Shown here: piece after piece, positions 43,376 to 52,565 of the stretch
Layout: each line of letters starts with the position of its first letter
How positions within the stretch are numbered: position 1 is the first letter of the stretch
Assembly: GCA_900199595.1 (NCBI GenBank)
Contig: FZRB01000009.1
Span: 35,073 to 99,072 of the forward strand
Source: Lachnospiraceae bacterium
Lineage (GTDB): Bacteria > Bacillota > Clostridia > Lachnospirales > Lachnospiraceae
DNA length: 64,000 bases
Reading direction: 5' to 3'
Position numbers and translations under genes: made by a program
The notes under the pieces: model-generated
Databases searched by the model: none
What the model was told of the DNA's origin: nothing
What the model saw: the letters and a program-made list of their open reading frames with translations, nothing else

Positions 43376-45370
43376 TTAATCATAATAATAGTAATTCTGT
43401 GTAAATATCTTTATATTCTTTGTTACGCCTTTTTTATCAACAACCTGTATTTCGAAGTAAGGCTTTTCTGCGTCACCGATACCGGCAGCCTTTCCTAACT
43501 GTTGTGCCTCTTTTATTTTTTCTCCTTCTTTCAGTGTTGGAATGTCTTTAAGATTGAAATAGGAATATATATTTCCGTCATCGCCTGTTATAACTATATA
43601 GTTTCCGTTTTCCTCATTGGAACCGACAGTCTTGACTGTTCCGCTTGAAAATGAACGAATATCCGATCCTTCCTTAACATTTATTCCGCCTACTCTGTTA
43701 TCATCTATGTAAGGCTCATCAGTGTACTCTTCATTATCATCACCTGAAAATGATTCCGGAGTTAACACTTCAACAGGTACTTCTACTATTTCATAGGAAT
43801 CATCTTCTTCTACTTCTTCACCTGATGATTCATAGGAGTATTCATTATCAACTTCAGTTCCCTCTGTATCTGTAGCTACAATATCTCCCATAGCTTGCGT
43901 ATAAACGATTATGGCATTTTCATTTCCATCCACATCTTTATTAATCTCCAGTGAATAATCCACATCCGGAGTAATATCAGATGTATATTCACCATCTGCT
44001 GTCTTCTGAACAAATACTACCTTTACATCTGAGCCGTCGTAAGCTGCACCATCATCCTGTACTACTGATTTAATAATCTCCTTTATACTATCTATTTCTG
44101 CTGTGTATGGCAGGTTATCTCCATCTGATGCATTATCAGACTTTTGTTCTTCTGATTTCTGCTCTGTTTTTTTATCGTCTGTTGATGCTTTTTCTGTCTC
44201 TGTTTTTTTATCTGAAGACTTATTGGTCTTTGCCTTCTCAGTCTCTTCGGTTGTTTCTTCCTTTTTTGCTTCTGTAGGAAGTCCCAGGTCCGGCTCTGTA
44301 GTTGATTCCGTTACGAAACCGGTAGTTGATTCCTTTGTTTTATTTTTCTTTGTTTTGGGATATGTAAGAAATCCCACTCCGACTATAACTATTAATAACG
44401 CGCTGATTATTGCAGCGATTTTGGTTCCTTTCTTCATATTCAATACACTTTTTACCCTTTCCTTAACTCCTGTTTCACCAAAGGCCACAGGACATGCCGA
44501 TATAAGCCTACGTGGCACGCTGAGGTCAAGGATTGATTGTGAATACTCTTTTTTATTGTTGTAGCCTATTCTTCTGATAGCTTTTTCATCACAGGCAAGC
44601 TCTATATCTCTGCAAAGAAGCGTATAGCTGATCCACACAAGCGGATTAAACCAGTATATGCATGATATAAGATATGCCACCGGTTTCAGCATATGGTCTT
44701 TTCTGGAAATGTGTGCTCTCTCGTGACTCAGTACAAAATAAAGTTCCTTCTTAGTAAGATTAAATGGAATATAAATCTTAGTTCTAAATATACCAAGCAC
44801 AAATGGCGTTGCCACTCTGTCTGACTGATATACATTGTCCTTCAAAAGAACTGCATCATCCACGCATCTGAGAATCTTTATATATGAAACTATCCCATTA
44901 ATAAGCGAGCAAATGATACCGATAATCCATATCACTGTTAAAAGTAATATGACATTAGCCTTATTTATTATATTCCTTGAACTGTCATTTCCTGATACTA
45001 TGCTTTCTTCGTTTCGTACTTCCTTAACAGATATATTTTTCCCTGAGGATGAATCCGTAAGAATATAAGTTTTTACCTTACCATTTAAAGTACTATCCTT
45101 TATCCTATAGGCTTTCACATCACTACCCGTTGAAAGCTCTTCCCTGGAAGAAACCTCCTGCAGGTCCACGGTTATATCCTTACGTGGCAGAAAACTGAAT
45201 GAACTTTCCAGTCTAATGGGGCATGCAAGTCTGATCAGCACCAGCATCCAAAGTAAACATCTCATATATTTGGGCATACTTTTAAATGCGTATCTTATTA
45301 TGATACATGCCGCTATCAGCAGACTTGCTGACAAGCTTATATTCAGAATTTTCAAAAAAATGTTTATCAT
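43376..45370 (-). CDS. BlaR1/MecR1-like M56 metallopeptidase with degenerate LytM-type sensor domain
   Basis: A 664-residue protein. The N-terminal four-TM M56 peptidase has SHERAHISRKDHMLKP (HExxH zinc motif) and RDIELACDEKAIRR. A further TM segment (AAIISALLIVIVGVGFLTY, about 320-340) precedes a Thr/Glu/Lys-rich linker. The extracytoplasmic end (about 570-664) resembles an M23/LytM domain: FSSGTVKTVGSNEENGNYIV, YSYFNLKDIPTLKEGEKIKE and LGKAAGIGDAEKPYFEIQV. The LytM zinc residues (H-x-x-x-D, H-x-H) are missing, so it probably binds and does not cut. The classical penicillin-binding sensor is absent. It follows the BlaI gene by four bases and should cleave BlaI on signal. Confidence 0.88.
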   Translation of the reverse strand: MINIFLKILNISLSASLLIAACIIIRYAFKSMPKYMRCLLWMLVLIRLACPIRLESSFSFLPRKDITVDLQEVSSREELSTGSDVKAYRIKDSTLNGKVKTYILTDSSSGKNISVKEVRNEESIVSGNDSSRNIINKANVILLLTVIWIIGIICSLINGIVSYIKILRCVDDAVLLKDNVYQSDRVATPFVLGIFRTKIYIPFNLTKKELYFVLSHERAHISRKDHMLKPVAYLISCIYWFNPLVWISYTLLCRDIELACDEKAIRRIGYNNKKEYSQSILDLSVPRRLISACPVAFGETGVKERVKSVLNMKKGTKIAAIISALLIVIVGVGFLTYPKTKKNKTKESTTGFVTESTTEPDLGLPTEAKKEETTEETEKAKTNKSSDKKTETEKASTDDKKTEQKSEEQKSDNASDGDNLPYTAEIDSIKEIIKSVVQDDGAAYDGSDVKVVFVQKTADGEYTSDITPDVDYSLEINKDVDGNENAIIVYTQAMGDIVATDTEGTEVDNEYSYESSGEEVEEDDSYEIVEVPVEVLTPESFSGDDNEEYTDEPYIDDNRVGGINVKEGSDIRSFSSGTVKTVGSNEENGNYIVITGDDGNIYSYFNLKDIPTLKEGEKIKEAQQLGKAAGIGDAEKPYFEIQVVDKKGVTKNIKIFTQNYYYYD

Positions 45371-45374
45371 AGAA

Positions 45375-45737
45375 TTAATCCTTATATTCGTCTATAAGCT
45401 TCTGTATTTCGCTTATCTCCTTTTGGGATAACTTTCTGCTCTTGGAAAATGCCGCAAGAAAATCTGGTATGCTTCCCGAAAATGTCCGATCAACCATATC
45501 ATCGATCTCAGCGGTCTGAACCTCTTCCTTTGATACAAGAGAAGTGATTATTGCATTCTCGCTCTTTATTACATTTCGCTCTGAAAGCCTTTTAATCACT
45601 GTGTAAGTGGTTGCCTTTTTCCATCCCAACTCTGCCTCGCAAAGCTTTGCCAATTCTGTACTTTTTATGGGTTCATTCTCCCACAGTATCAGACAGAATC
45701 TGTATTCACTTTCAAAAACCTTTGGTGTTTCCATCAT
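45375..45737 (-). CDS. BlaI/MecI-family transcriptional repressor
   Basis: A 120-residue winged-helix repressor. CLILWENEPIKSTELAKLCE and GWKKATTYTVIKRLSERNVI are the DNA-binding core, with SLVSKEEVQTAEIDDMVDR after the wing; the C-terminal helices would form the dimer, cut by the BlaR1 partner. A strong dyad lies 46-91 bp upstream, over the promoter. RBS GAGGTG sits seven bases before the start. It controls its own operon; a beta-lactamase gene is not near, so other targets may be elsewhere. Confidence 0.93.
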   Translation of the reverse strand: MMETPKVFESEYRFCLILWENEPIKSTELAKLCEAELGWKKATTYTVIKRLSERNVIKSENAIITSLVSKEEVQTAEIDDMVDRTFSGSIPDFLAAFSKSRKLSQKEISEIQKLIDEYKD

Positions 45738-45782
45738 TATTCACCTCTTTGACGTCAATTAATCATCATGTGTACACAAAAC

Positions 45783-45838
45783 TGGTCGAACGCATTCGAC
45801 TATGTTTGTAGTCTAACACGTTCGACCAATCCTGTCAA
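45783..45838 (-). promoter_or_regulatory. Promoter and BlaI-type operator upstream of the blaI/blaR1 pair
   Basis: On the minus strand TTGACA (45833-45838) and TAGACT (45810-45815) have a 17-bp spacer. Two nested inverted repeats share one centre: TGGTCGAACG/CGTTCGACCA (45783-45792 and 45819-45828) and GACTA/TAGTC (45798-45802 and 45809-45813). The half-site TGTAGTC matches the BlaI/MecI operator core. Repressor binding would cover the -10 region. Confidence 0.82.
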
Positions 45839-45889
45839 TCCATTTTTCAAATTATTTTTTTACATATTTCTAAGCTTATTTTTTATAGA

Positions 45890-47995
45890 TTATTTATTTA
45901 CCTGGTATTTCTTTCCAATAAGGATTACAGTTGATCTTGATTTAAGTATCTCCATCTTCTGATTTTCTATCTTCTTTTCCTTGCCCGGGTCTGATGAAAA
46001 GCCTGTAGAATCAAAAGCCTTCTTCCATACATAGCCCTCCGGCAACTCCGGAAGTTCATAGCTATGGTCCTCCCAGTGTGCATTTACTGCTATAAAGATA
46101 AATGAATCCTTCTTCAGGCCATACTTAATATGATCTTCAACATACATATATGAGAAACAGTAGCCCGGTGTATTTTCATCTATATCCCAGGCTCTGGTTC
46201 CATGCAGTGACAGCTCCGGATAACCTGTTCCATTATGTCCAAAGTCATATGAATCTGAAGAAATAACAGGATGCTCCCGCCTGAAATGTATCAGCCTTCT
46301 TACATAATCATAAAGCTCTTTGTTTTTCTCAAGATATCCCCAATCAAGCCAGGACACTTCATTATCCTGACAGTAGGCATTATTATTACCCCACTGGGTA
46401 TTGGCAAATTCATCACCTGAAAGCAGCATCGGAACTCCTCTGCTTGTAAGCAGTATCGTAAACATATTCCTCATCTGCCTGAATCTGAGATCAAGTATTT
46501 CTTTATTATCCGTTTCTCCCTCTATGCCGCAATTCCAGCTGTTATTATCATTAGCGCCATCTCTTCCCTCTTCACCATTCAGTTCATTATGCTTTTCGTT
46601 GTAGGAAACAAGATCATACATAGTAAAGCCATCATGACAGGTGATGAAATTGATTGATGCAGCTGAGCTTCTGCTTCCATACAGATCTGCTGAACCCCTG
46701 ATCCTCTGGTACAGTTCAGGAGCCTCAGATTCCTGACCCCTTATATATTTTCTGACACAGTCTCTGTATTTTCCATTCCATTCCGACCAGCGTCCAAAAT
46801 CAGGAAAACATCCAACCTGATAGAGTCCACCTGCATCCCAGGCTTCAGCAATAAGAATAGCTTTTCCGAGAATCGCATCACTGGCAATGATATCAAGCAG
46901 CGGAGGAGACATCATGGGAACCCCCTCTTCATCTCTGGAAAGAATCGAAGCAAGATCGAACCTGAAGCCATCCACATGATAAGATGACACCCAGTACCTC
47001 AGACAGTCCAGAACTACATTTCTTACGATTGGATTATTGCAGTTCATTGTATTTCCGCAACCGCTGAAATTATAATATTGTCCCTCAGGTGTAAGCAGAT
47101 AATAGGTTTTATTATCTATACCACGATACGATATATAAGGACCTTTTTCGTTACCCTCTGCCGTATGATTGAATACAACATCCAGTATTACTGCTATACC
47201 ATTCTTATGGAGCTTCATAATCATATTCTTCAGTTCATCAGCTTCCATGCCATAGGGCGCACTCACAGCATAACCGGCCTTCGGTGCAAAAAATCCAACC
47301 GTTGAATATCCCCAGTAATTCATCAGGCGCCTGTCATTTATGATTCTTTCATTCTCCAGCTCATCAAACTCAAAGATAGGCATAAGCTCTATACAGTTAA
47401 TGCCCAGCTCCTTCAAATAGGGAATCTTTTCTATTAGACCTGCGTAAGTTCCTTTGTACTTCACACCACTGCTTGGATGGTTAGTAAAAGATCGAACATG
47501 CATTTCATATATAATAAGCTCTGATGATGATATCTCAAGAGGCTTATCGCCACACCAGTCAAAATCCTCCCTGATTATCTGACCGCGATGCTGAAAATCT
47601 CTGGATAGATAAGTCTCATCCCCCCATCTAGTTCTTCCCGAAACAGACTTTGCGTAAGGGTCCAGAAGAACCTTGTTCCTGTCAAAAAGCTGTCCCTTTG
47701 AAGGATTATACGGTCCGTCAAATCTATATCCATATTCTACGGTTTCAATCTGGAGTCCGAAAACCATCATGGAGTATACATTTCCTATTCTGAATTCCTC
47801 AGGAAATGGTATCTCAACAAAAGGCTCCTCCTGACCATGATGATACAGAACAAGAGTGCAGCTCACAGCCTCCTTTGAAAAGACGCTGAAATTAACTCCC
47901 CCATCTATTATAGTCGCTCCGAAAGGGAGCACTCTGCCTATACCGTATTCAAGATCCTTTATTTTTCTTGTAGGAAATGTATCTATCTGTCTCAT
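45890..47995 (-). CDS. glgX: Glycogen debranching enzyme
   Basis: A 701-residue GH13 enzyme. An N-terminal CBM48-like domain (LPFGATIIDGGVNFSVFSKE) is followed by the (beta/alpha)8 barrel: AVILDVVFNHTAEGNEKGP, YHVDGFRFDLASILSR (nucleophile Asp), ILIAEAWDAGGLYQ (acid/base Glu) and NFITCHDGFTMYDLVSYNEK (the late His-Asp pair). Length and motifs fit GlgX/isoamylase-type debranching, which hydrolyses alpha-1,6 links in glycogen. It is the last gene after HD-GYP, response regulator, histidine kinase and anti-sigma-type ATPase, all in one direction with a gap of 55 bp, so glycogen use could be linked to that signalling group. Confidence 0.95.
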   Translation of the reverse strand: MRQIDTFPTRKIKDLEYGIGRVLPFGATIIDGGVNFSVFSKEAVSCTLVLYHHGQEEPFVEIPFPEEFRIGNVYSMMVFGLQIETVEYGYRFDGPYNPSKGQLFDRNKVLLDPYAKSVSGRTRWGDETYLSRDFQHRGQIIREDFDWCGDKPLEISSSELIIYEMHVRSFTNHPSSGVKYKGTYAGLIEKIPYLKELGINCIELMPIFEFDELENERIINDRRLMNYWGYSTVGFFAPKAGYAVSAPYGMEADELKNMIMKLHKNGIAVILDVVFNHTAEGNEKGPYISYRGIDNKTYYLLTPEGQYYNFSGCGNTMNCNNPIVRNVVLDCLRYWVSSYHVDGFRFDLASILSRDEEGVPMMSPPLLDIIASDAILGKAILIAEAWDAGGLYQVGCFPDFGRWSEWNGKYRDCVRKYIRGQESEAPELYQRIRGSADLYGSRSSAASINFITCHDGFTMYDLVSYNEKHNELNGEEGRDGANDNNSWNCGIEGETDNKEILDLRFRQMRNMFTILLTSRGVPMLLSGDEFANTQWGNNNAYCQDNEVSWLDWGYLEKNKELYDYVRRLIHFRREHPVISSDSYDFGHNGTGYPELSLHGTRAWDIDENTPGYCFSYMYVEDHIKYGLKKDSFIFIAVNAHWEDHSYELPELPEGYVWKKAFDSTGFSSDPGKEKKIENQKMEILKSRSTVILIGKKYQVNK

Positions 47996-48050
47996 GTCCC
48001 CCCCTATCCTTCGCCAGAAATCTTATTGCATCAGTTTCTGATCAACCGGA

Positions 48051-48464
48051 CTAGAAACACTTCTCTATCGTGAGCACGTTCTTCCCATCCTTATACTCAT
48101 ATCTCACGTCATCCATACATTTCTTAACAAGAAAGATTCCAAGTCCGCCGATTTCTCTATCCTCTACTTTAAGGGTTACATCAGGGTCGGTTTTGGCAAG
48201 AGGGTTATACTCTATGCCGGAATCAATAAATGTGATCATTACCTTTCTCGGATCTGGGACCATCTCTATCTGTATCTCAGCCTTTCCACCTTCGGACCTG
48301 TCAGAATAAGCATACTTAGCTATATTAACAAACAGTTCTTCAACAGAAAGACGAATCTTCATTTCTATCGGCATAGGACAGTCTGCTTCTTCTAAATCCG
48401 AAACTATAAAATCAATCACCTCATCAAGAAGTTCTTCCTTCGCATCTACTACCAGGTTCTTCAT
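48051..48464 (-). CDS. GHKL ATPase of the anti-sigma factor type (RsbW/SpoIIAB-like)
   Basis: A 137-residue HATPase_c_2 protein. MKIRLSVEELFVNIAKYAYS is the N box, MITFIDSGIEYNPLAK the D-x-G loop and GGLGIFLVKKCMDDVRYEY the G2 region. Such small kinases bind sigma factors or anti-anti-sigma STAS proteins. No STAS or sigma gene is next to it. It lies 22 bp after the histidine kinase gene and 55 bp before glgX. Its partner is therefore not visible. Confidence 0.85.
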   Translation of the reverse strand: MKNLVVDAKEELLDEVIDFIVSDLEEADCPMPIEMKIRLSVEELFVNIAKYAYSDRSEGGKAEIQIEMVPDPRKVMITFIDSGIEYNPLAKTDPDVTLKVEDREIGGLGIFLVKKCMDDVRYEYKDGKNVLTIEKCF

Positions 48465-48486
48465 GCAAACACCCCCAAACTAACAC

Positions 48487-49626
48487 TTAAAAATGTATTT
48501 TAAAACAACTTCCTTTACCAAGTTCACTTTCAACTGATATTTTTCCACCCATACCCTCAACTATGGATTTGGAAAGAGAGAGACCTATTCCGACACTGTT
48601 GGGATTAACCTCATTACTTGCTCTGTAAAATCTCTCGAAAATATGTGTCATGGTCTCATCAGACATTCCGATACCATGATCACGGATATATATTCGGGTG
48701 AACACAGAATTCTGTTCAACCTCTATTTCAATATCGTTTTCTCCATCATTATCCAAAGCATAATCCGAAGCCATATCCGGACCCATATCTGAATCCTTAT
48801 CTGAAGCATAATCCGAAGCCTCATCTGTCTTCTGAGATGATACGGAATAATCTGACGCATTTTTAACTATATTGATCAAAGCCTCTACCAGCCAGTCGAA
48901 GTCAGCCTTCACATTAATAGCATCCGGACAGGATATACTCAGCTTCTGATTTCTCGAGTCGGTAAGATAATGCGTCCCGCCTCTTACTTCCTCCAGGACC
49001 ATCTTCAGGTCCACATCCTTTATATCAAACGCAACAGCCCCTGCTTCGATACGGGCAAGCTTCAGCATGGAAAGCACCATCCATTCCATGCGGCTGACCT
49101 GATTTGAGGTTTCGGCCAGAATCTTTTTCTGCTCCTCCTGGGACTGAATCTTATCATTCATAAGAAGATCGATAAAAACTTCCATTGAGGCAAGGGGAGT
49201 TTTCAGCTGATGAGATATATCTGACATAACATCTCTCAGATATTCCTTCTCACTCTGCTCCCTTCTTTTGCCCTCCTTAAACATGTTCACAAGCTTATCA
49301 AAATTATTATAGAGAATTCCCACGCTACCTTCCTCAAGCTGTGCTGAAGGTTCTACTTCCCGTCCTTCTATGATATCCATCATCATATCTGAGGTTTTCT
49401 CTATTGATCTATACGCCTTATCTACAGTCCTTTTTGAAAAGAAGTAAAGAAACAGGGTCATGATAATTTCAACAATAAAAATCATTACGACAGCAGCTCT
49501 TCCAAAAGTACTTGCCCCGACCCAAACAAGGTATAACAAAAACAGGCTGATAACAAGAAAGCCACCTGCTATCAGCCAGTACTTTATCTTAAAGTTTGTC
49601 CGCTCATAATCACTGATCATGTCCAT
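48487..49626 (-). CDS. Two-component sensor histidine kinase
   Basis: A 379-residue kinase with two N-terminal TM segments (about residues 17-65), a short linker without a large outer sensor, and HisKA with DISHQLKTPLASMEVF (phospho-accepting His). The HATPase has ALINIVKNASDYS (N box), IRDHGIGMSD (G1), IFERFYRAS (F box) and VGIGLSLSKSIVEGMGGKI (G2). Between N box and G1 is a Ser/Asp/Ala-rich insertion with repeats such as ASDYASDKDSDMGPDMASDY, not seen in most family members. Its start overlaps the response regulator stop by 17 bases. Confidence 0.94.
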   Translation of the reverse strand: MDMISDYERTNFKIKYWLIAGGFLVISLFLLYLVWVGASTFGRAAVVMIFIVEIIMTLFLYFFSKRTVDKAYRSIEKTSDMMMDIIEGREVEPSAQLEEGSVGILYNNFDKLVNMFKEGKRREQSEKEYLRDVMSDISHQLKTPLASMEVFIDLLMNDKIQSQEEQKKILAETSNQVSRMEWMVLSMLKLARIEAGAVAFDIKDVDLKMVLEEVRGGTHYLTDSRNQKLSISCPDAINVKADFDWLVEALINIVKNASDYSVSSQKTDEASDYASDKDSDMGPDMASDYALDNDGENDIEIEVEQNSVFTRIYIRDHGIGMSDETMTHIFERFYRASNEVNPNSVGIGLSLSKSIVEGMGGKISVESELGKGSCFKIHF

Positions 49627-50314
49627 CCTCGAATCTGTATCCGATTCCCTTTACCGTCCTGATATATGATGCATCCTCACCCAGCTTATCCCTGAGTCTC
49701 TTGATATAAACGGAAAGAGTATTGTCGTCTATGAACGCATTTTCCGTATCATACAGGCGTTCCATAAGCTGATTTCTCGTAATCACAATTCCCTTATTAA
49801 CGATAAACTCCCTTAGCAGTCTAAGCTCAGCGGGAGTACACTCAACCACCTCATCTCCTTTATAAAGCCTGAATGCACTGATACTGAATCTATGAGAGCC
49901 AAATGTTATCTCTGAATCTTTATTTTGCTTCTCCACTGTCCTTCTTGCCCGCTCCTGTCTTCTCAGAACAGCAGCAATACGGGAGAGCATTTCCTTAACC
50001 TTATAGGGCTTTGTGATATAATCATCTGCCCCCAGATCCAGCCCCCGAACTATATTAACCTCATCTCCAACAGCAGTCGAGAAAACAACCGGGATGTCTA
50101 TATCTTTACTCATCAGTTCCTCCAGAAATGAGAATCCGTCTCCATCCGGAAGCATTACATCCAGTAGTATTATATCCACTTCCCCACCCAGCTGATTTCT
50201 TGCCTCTGCCAGATTCTTAGCATGAAGAACCTCATAGCCCTCAGCCTTCAGTGTATATGTTGTGCCCATTGCAAGGGCGTAGTCATCCTCAATCAGTAGA
50301 ATTGTTTTGCTCAT
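49610..50314 (-). CDS. OmpR-family response regulator
   Basis: A 234-residue regulator. The receiver domain has ILLIEDDYALAM (acidic pocket), DIILLDVMLPDGDGF (phospho-Asp at about 53), FSTAVG and DYITKPYKVKEML (Lys). The C-terminal winged helix holds ECTPAELRLLREFIVNKG, NTLSVYIKRLRDKLGEDASY and IRTVKGIGYRFE. It overlaps the histidine kinase gene by 17 bases and the HD-GYP gene stop by 26 bases, so all three are probably made together. Confidence 0.96.
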   Translation of the reverse strand: MSKTILLIEDDYALAMGTTYTLKAEGYEVLHAKNLAEARNQLGGEVDIILLDVMLPDGDGFSFLEELMSKDIDIPVVFSTAVGDEVNIVRGLDLGADDYITKPYKVKEMLSRIAAVLRRQERARRTVEKQNKDSEITFGSHRFSISAFRLYKGDEVVECTPAELRLLREFIVNKGIVITRNQLMERLYDTENAFIDDNTLSVYIKRLRDKLGEDASYIRTVKGIGYRFEDGHDQ

Positions 50315-52385
50315 TGAAGTAATCCATTACCTCTCTTACTCTGTCAGCCGATTGTATAAAGGCCTCTGCTACATTTGGGTCAAAATGCGTTCCTGCATCT
50401 TCCTTTATTATGTTCATAGCCTTTTCAAATGGAAATGCCTTCTTATATATTCTCTCTGAAACCAGAGCATCAAATACATCTGCAACAGCCATTATTCTTG
50501 CAGAAAGTGGTATCTCCTCTCCCTTAAGTCCGTAAGGGTAGCCTTTGCCGTTCCATTTTTCATGATGGAATTCTGCCAGGTTCTTTGCCTCGATCAGATA
50601 GCTGGACTCAGGAACCTTTTCTATAACCTGATCAAGAATTTCCGCACCGGCTGTGGTATGAGTTTTCATTATTGCAAATTCTTCATCCGTCAGCTTACCC
50701 GGCTTGTTAAGTATTGTATCTGAAACCTGTATCTTACCTACATCATGAAGCGGAGCCGAATGCTCTACATCATATATGAACTGTGGTGTGAGCTGATCCA
50801 CATAGCAATTCATTTCCAGAAGCTTATCCATGATTATACGCGTATAGGCCGCCGTCTTTCTTACATGATCTCCGGTATTTTCATCTCTGTTTTCAACCAT
50901 ATCGGCAAGAACCATAATAAGTGCATTCTGCATCTCAGCTATGGTTTCTGTCTTGGTATGAAGTTCATTCAGATACTCTACACTGTTCTCGGTAGTCTTA
51001 TAAAATGCCTGATACATATTCTCGATTTCATCACCGGTATGTATCTGAAGTCTCTTTATCCTCTCAACATTTTCCTCAAGAGCTTCTTCGCTATCATAAG
51101 CAAATGCGCTGGCACTTACCGCCATTGTATTTACCGGAAGTATGATATTGTATTCAGACAGCCAGAGTCCTAATGCAATTACAAATATAAAGAATCCCAA
51201 AAAGAGCGATACCAGCTTCATCATAAAGCTAAGCTCCTTGGTTTTTACAAGATTCATCGCTATGTCAGTTGCTGCATAACATTTGCAGTTACCCTTTGAA
51301 TCATAGATTGGATCATATACCGTGATCAGATAACCATATGTATCATCCGTTACGATCGGATCGATTCTCCCTCCTTCAAGAAGAGTCGGAATCACCCCGC
51401 CGAAGGATTCATCAAACGGAATAACTTCTCCGGGATTTCCTCCCTCCAGATCCTCCGTATCAAGGTCAAATACCACATGACAGCCGTCTTCCATTATCTT
51501 ATAAACATATAAGTACTGAATATCTGACGAACTGTTTTTAATATTGTAAAGTCTCTGTTCTGTTTCAATATATCCGGGAGCCTTCTCACCTTCCTCAATA
51601 TACATATCAACCGCATCCGGATCAATAACGCTCTTGATCAGACTGGTTGTTCCCTGCGCCATCTTTTCATGCTCTTCGATGGTATACTTTCTGTAAAGCA
51701 CCACCGTTATGATCATGGCTACAACACCTACTGCAACACACGCAGAAATCAGAAGGAAAAGTATCTTGCTTTTAAGTGAAAATACGCGGCTGTTTCTCTG
51801 CTTTACCGCCTCGATCTCCTCTTCGGAAAGCGGAGTCTGAAGCCAGCCCTCCATTTTCAGTTTATTCTTAATGTTCTGGGGAACAAATTTTAATACCAAA
51901 AGAAGAATAATTGTAGTTACTGACTTATCAAGAACTTCATAAAACATATCGTTATAAAGATGAGCTCTCAGACTGTCTATACCTTCATATATATCATTTG
52001 TAAACCACTGGAATAAGGTATAATGTCCAAAGCCTATAAGAGACAGAACGCATACATAGCCAAGAATACTAAGAGGCTTTTTCAGAAGGCCCCTGCGCGA
52101 AAAATATCCTGTACAAACGGCTATCAATACATTAATAACCGCATAATAAACATTCTCAGTGCTATAAATAGCTCCCTTTAACAGGTTTGTTGCAAGTCCT
52201 GCGATTATACCCGGAAGATAACCTCCTATAGCAGCTATGATTACTGTTCCAACCGAATCAAGATAGATAGGAAGATGGGCAGCATTGACAATCATATAGC
52301 CAAGCATATTAATTGCAAATCCTATCATACAGACAAAGAACATTTTTATCCAGTAATTGGTGTTTTCTATTCTATTATTTTCCAA
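50289..52385 (-). CDS. Membrane HD-GYP phosphodiesterase with ECF-like transmembrane domain
   Basis: About 698 residues. The first 190 residues are a five- to six-TM unit like ECF substrate-binding (S) components (AHLPIYLDSVGTVIIAAIGG, GIIAGLATNLLKGAIY). Another TM segment, a Cache-like outer domain (about 230-400), a further TM and a HAMP-like segment follow. The HD-GYP domain carries HSAPLHDVGKIQVSDTILNK and FHHEKWNGKGYPYGLKGEEI with ARIMAVADVFDALVS. It would hydrolyse cyclic di-GMP, here possibly in response to a small ligand. I prefer TTG at 52385, with GAGGTG six bases upstream; a longer frame starts at TTG 52403 without such a site. Confidence 0.9.
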   Translation of the reverse strand: MENNRIENTNYWIKMFFVCMIGFAINMLGYMIVNAAHLPIYLDSVGTVIIAAIGGYLPGIIAGLATNLLKGAIYSTENVYYAVINVLIAVCTGYFSRRGLLKKPLSILGYVCVLSLIGFGHYTLFQWFTNDIYEGIDSLRAHLYNDMFYEVLDKSVTTIILLLVLKFVPQNIKNKLKMEGWLQTPLSEEEIEAVKQRNSRVFSLKSKILFLLISACVAVGVVAMIITVVLYRKYTIEEHEKMAQGTTSLIKSVIDPDAVDMYIEEGEKAPGYIETEQRLYNIKNSSSDIQYLYVYKIMEDGCHVVFDLDTEDLEGGNPGEVIPFDESFGGVIPTLLEGGRIDPIVTDDTYGYLITVYDPIYDSKGNCKCYAATDIAMNLVKTKELSFMMKLVSLFLGFFIFVIALGLWLSEYNIILPVNTMAVSASAFAYDSEEALEENVERIKRLQIHTGDEIENMYQAFYKTTENSVEYLNELHTKTETIAEMQNALIMVLADMVENRDENTGDHVRKTAAYTRIIMDKLLEMNCYVDQLTPQFIYDVEHSAPLHDVGKIQVSDTILNKPGKLTDEEFAIMKTHTTAGAEILDQVIEKVPESSYLIEAKNLAEFHHEKWNGKGYPYGLKGEEIPLSARIMAVADVFDALVSERIYKKAFPFEKAMNIIKEDAGTHFDPNVAEAFIQSADRVREVMDYFNEQNNSTD

Positions 52386-52530
52386 ATCGAACACCTCGTA
52401 CAAAACTATATCAAATCAGTCCATAATCCGACAGTTTCATTAATCCATAAATATTTATAACTACAGCGTTATTGTAACATTAATAAGCCAAAACCGCCAC
52501 AATGTTTTAATTATCCCCCTGAATTTTTCC

Positions 52531-52559
52531 TTGCCGATAATTCTTTATAAGTTTATACT
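52531..52559 (+). promoter_or_regulatory. Promoter directly abutting the holA start codon
   Basis: TTGCCG (52531-52536), a 17-bp spacer and TATACT (52554-52559). The predicted +1 falls on or near the ATG at 52566, and no ribosome binding site lies before that ATG. The mRNA may be leaderless, or translation may start at a later ATG. Confidence 0.6.
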
Positions 52560-52565
52560 CTAGCT

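Noticed and set aside
44103..44564. Plus-strand 153-codon Ser/Val-rich frame
   Set aside because: It is antisense to the Thr/Glu/Lys-rich linker of the BlaR1-like gene and has no start signals.
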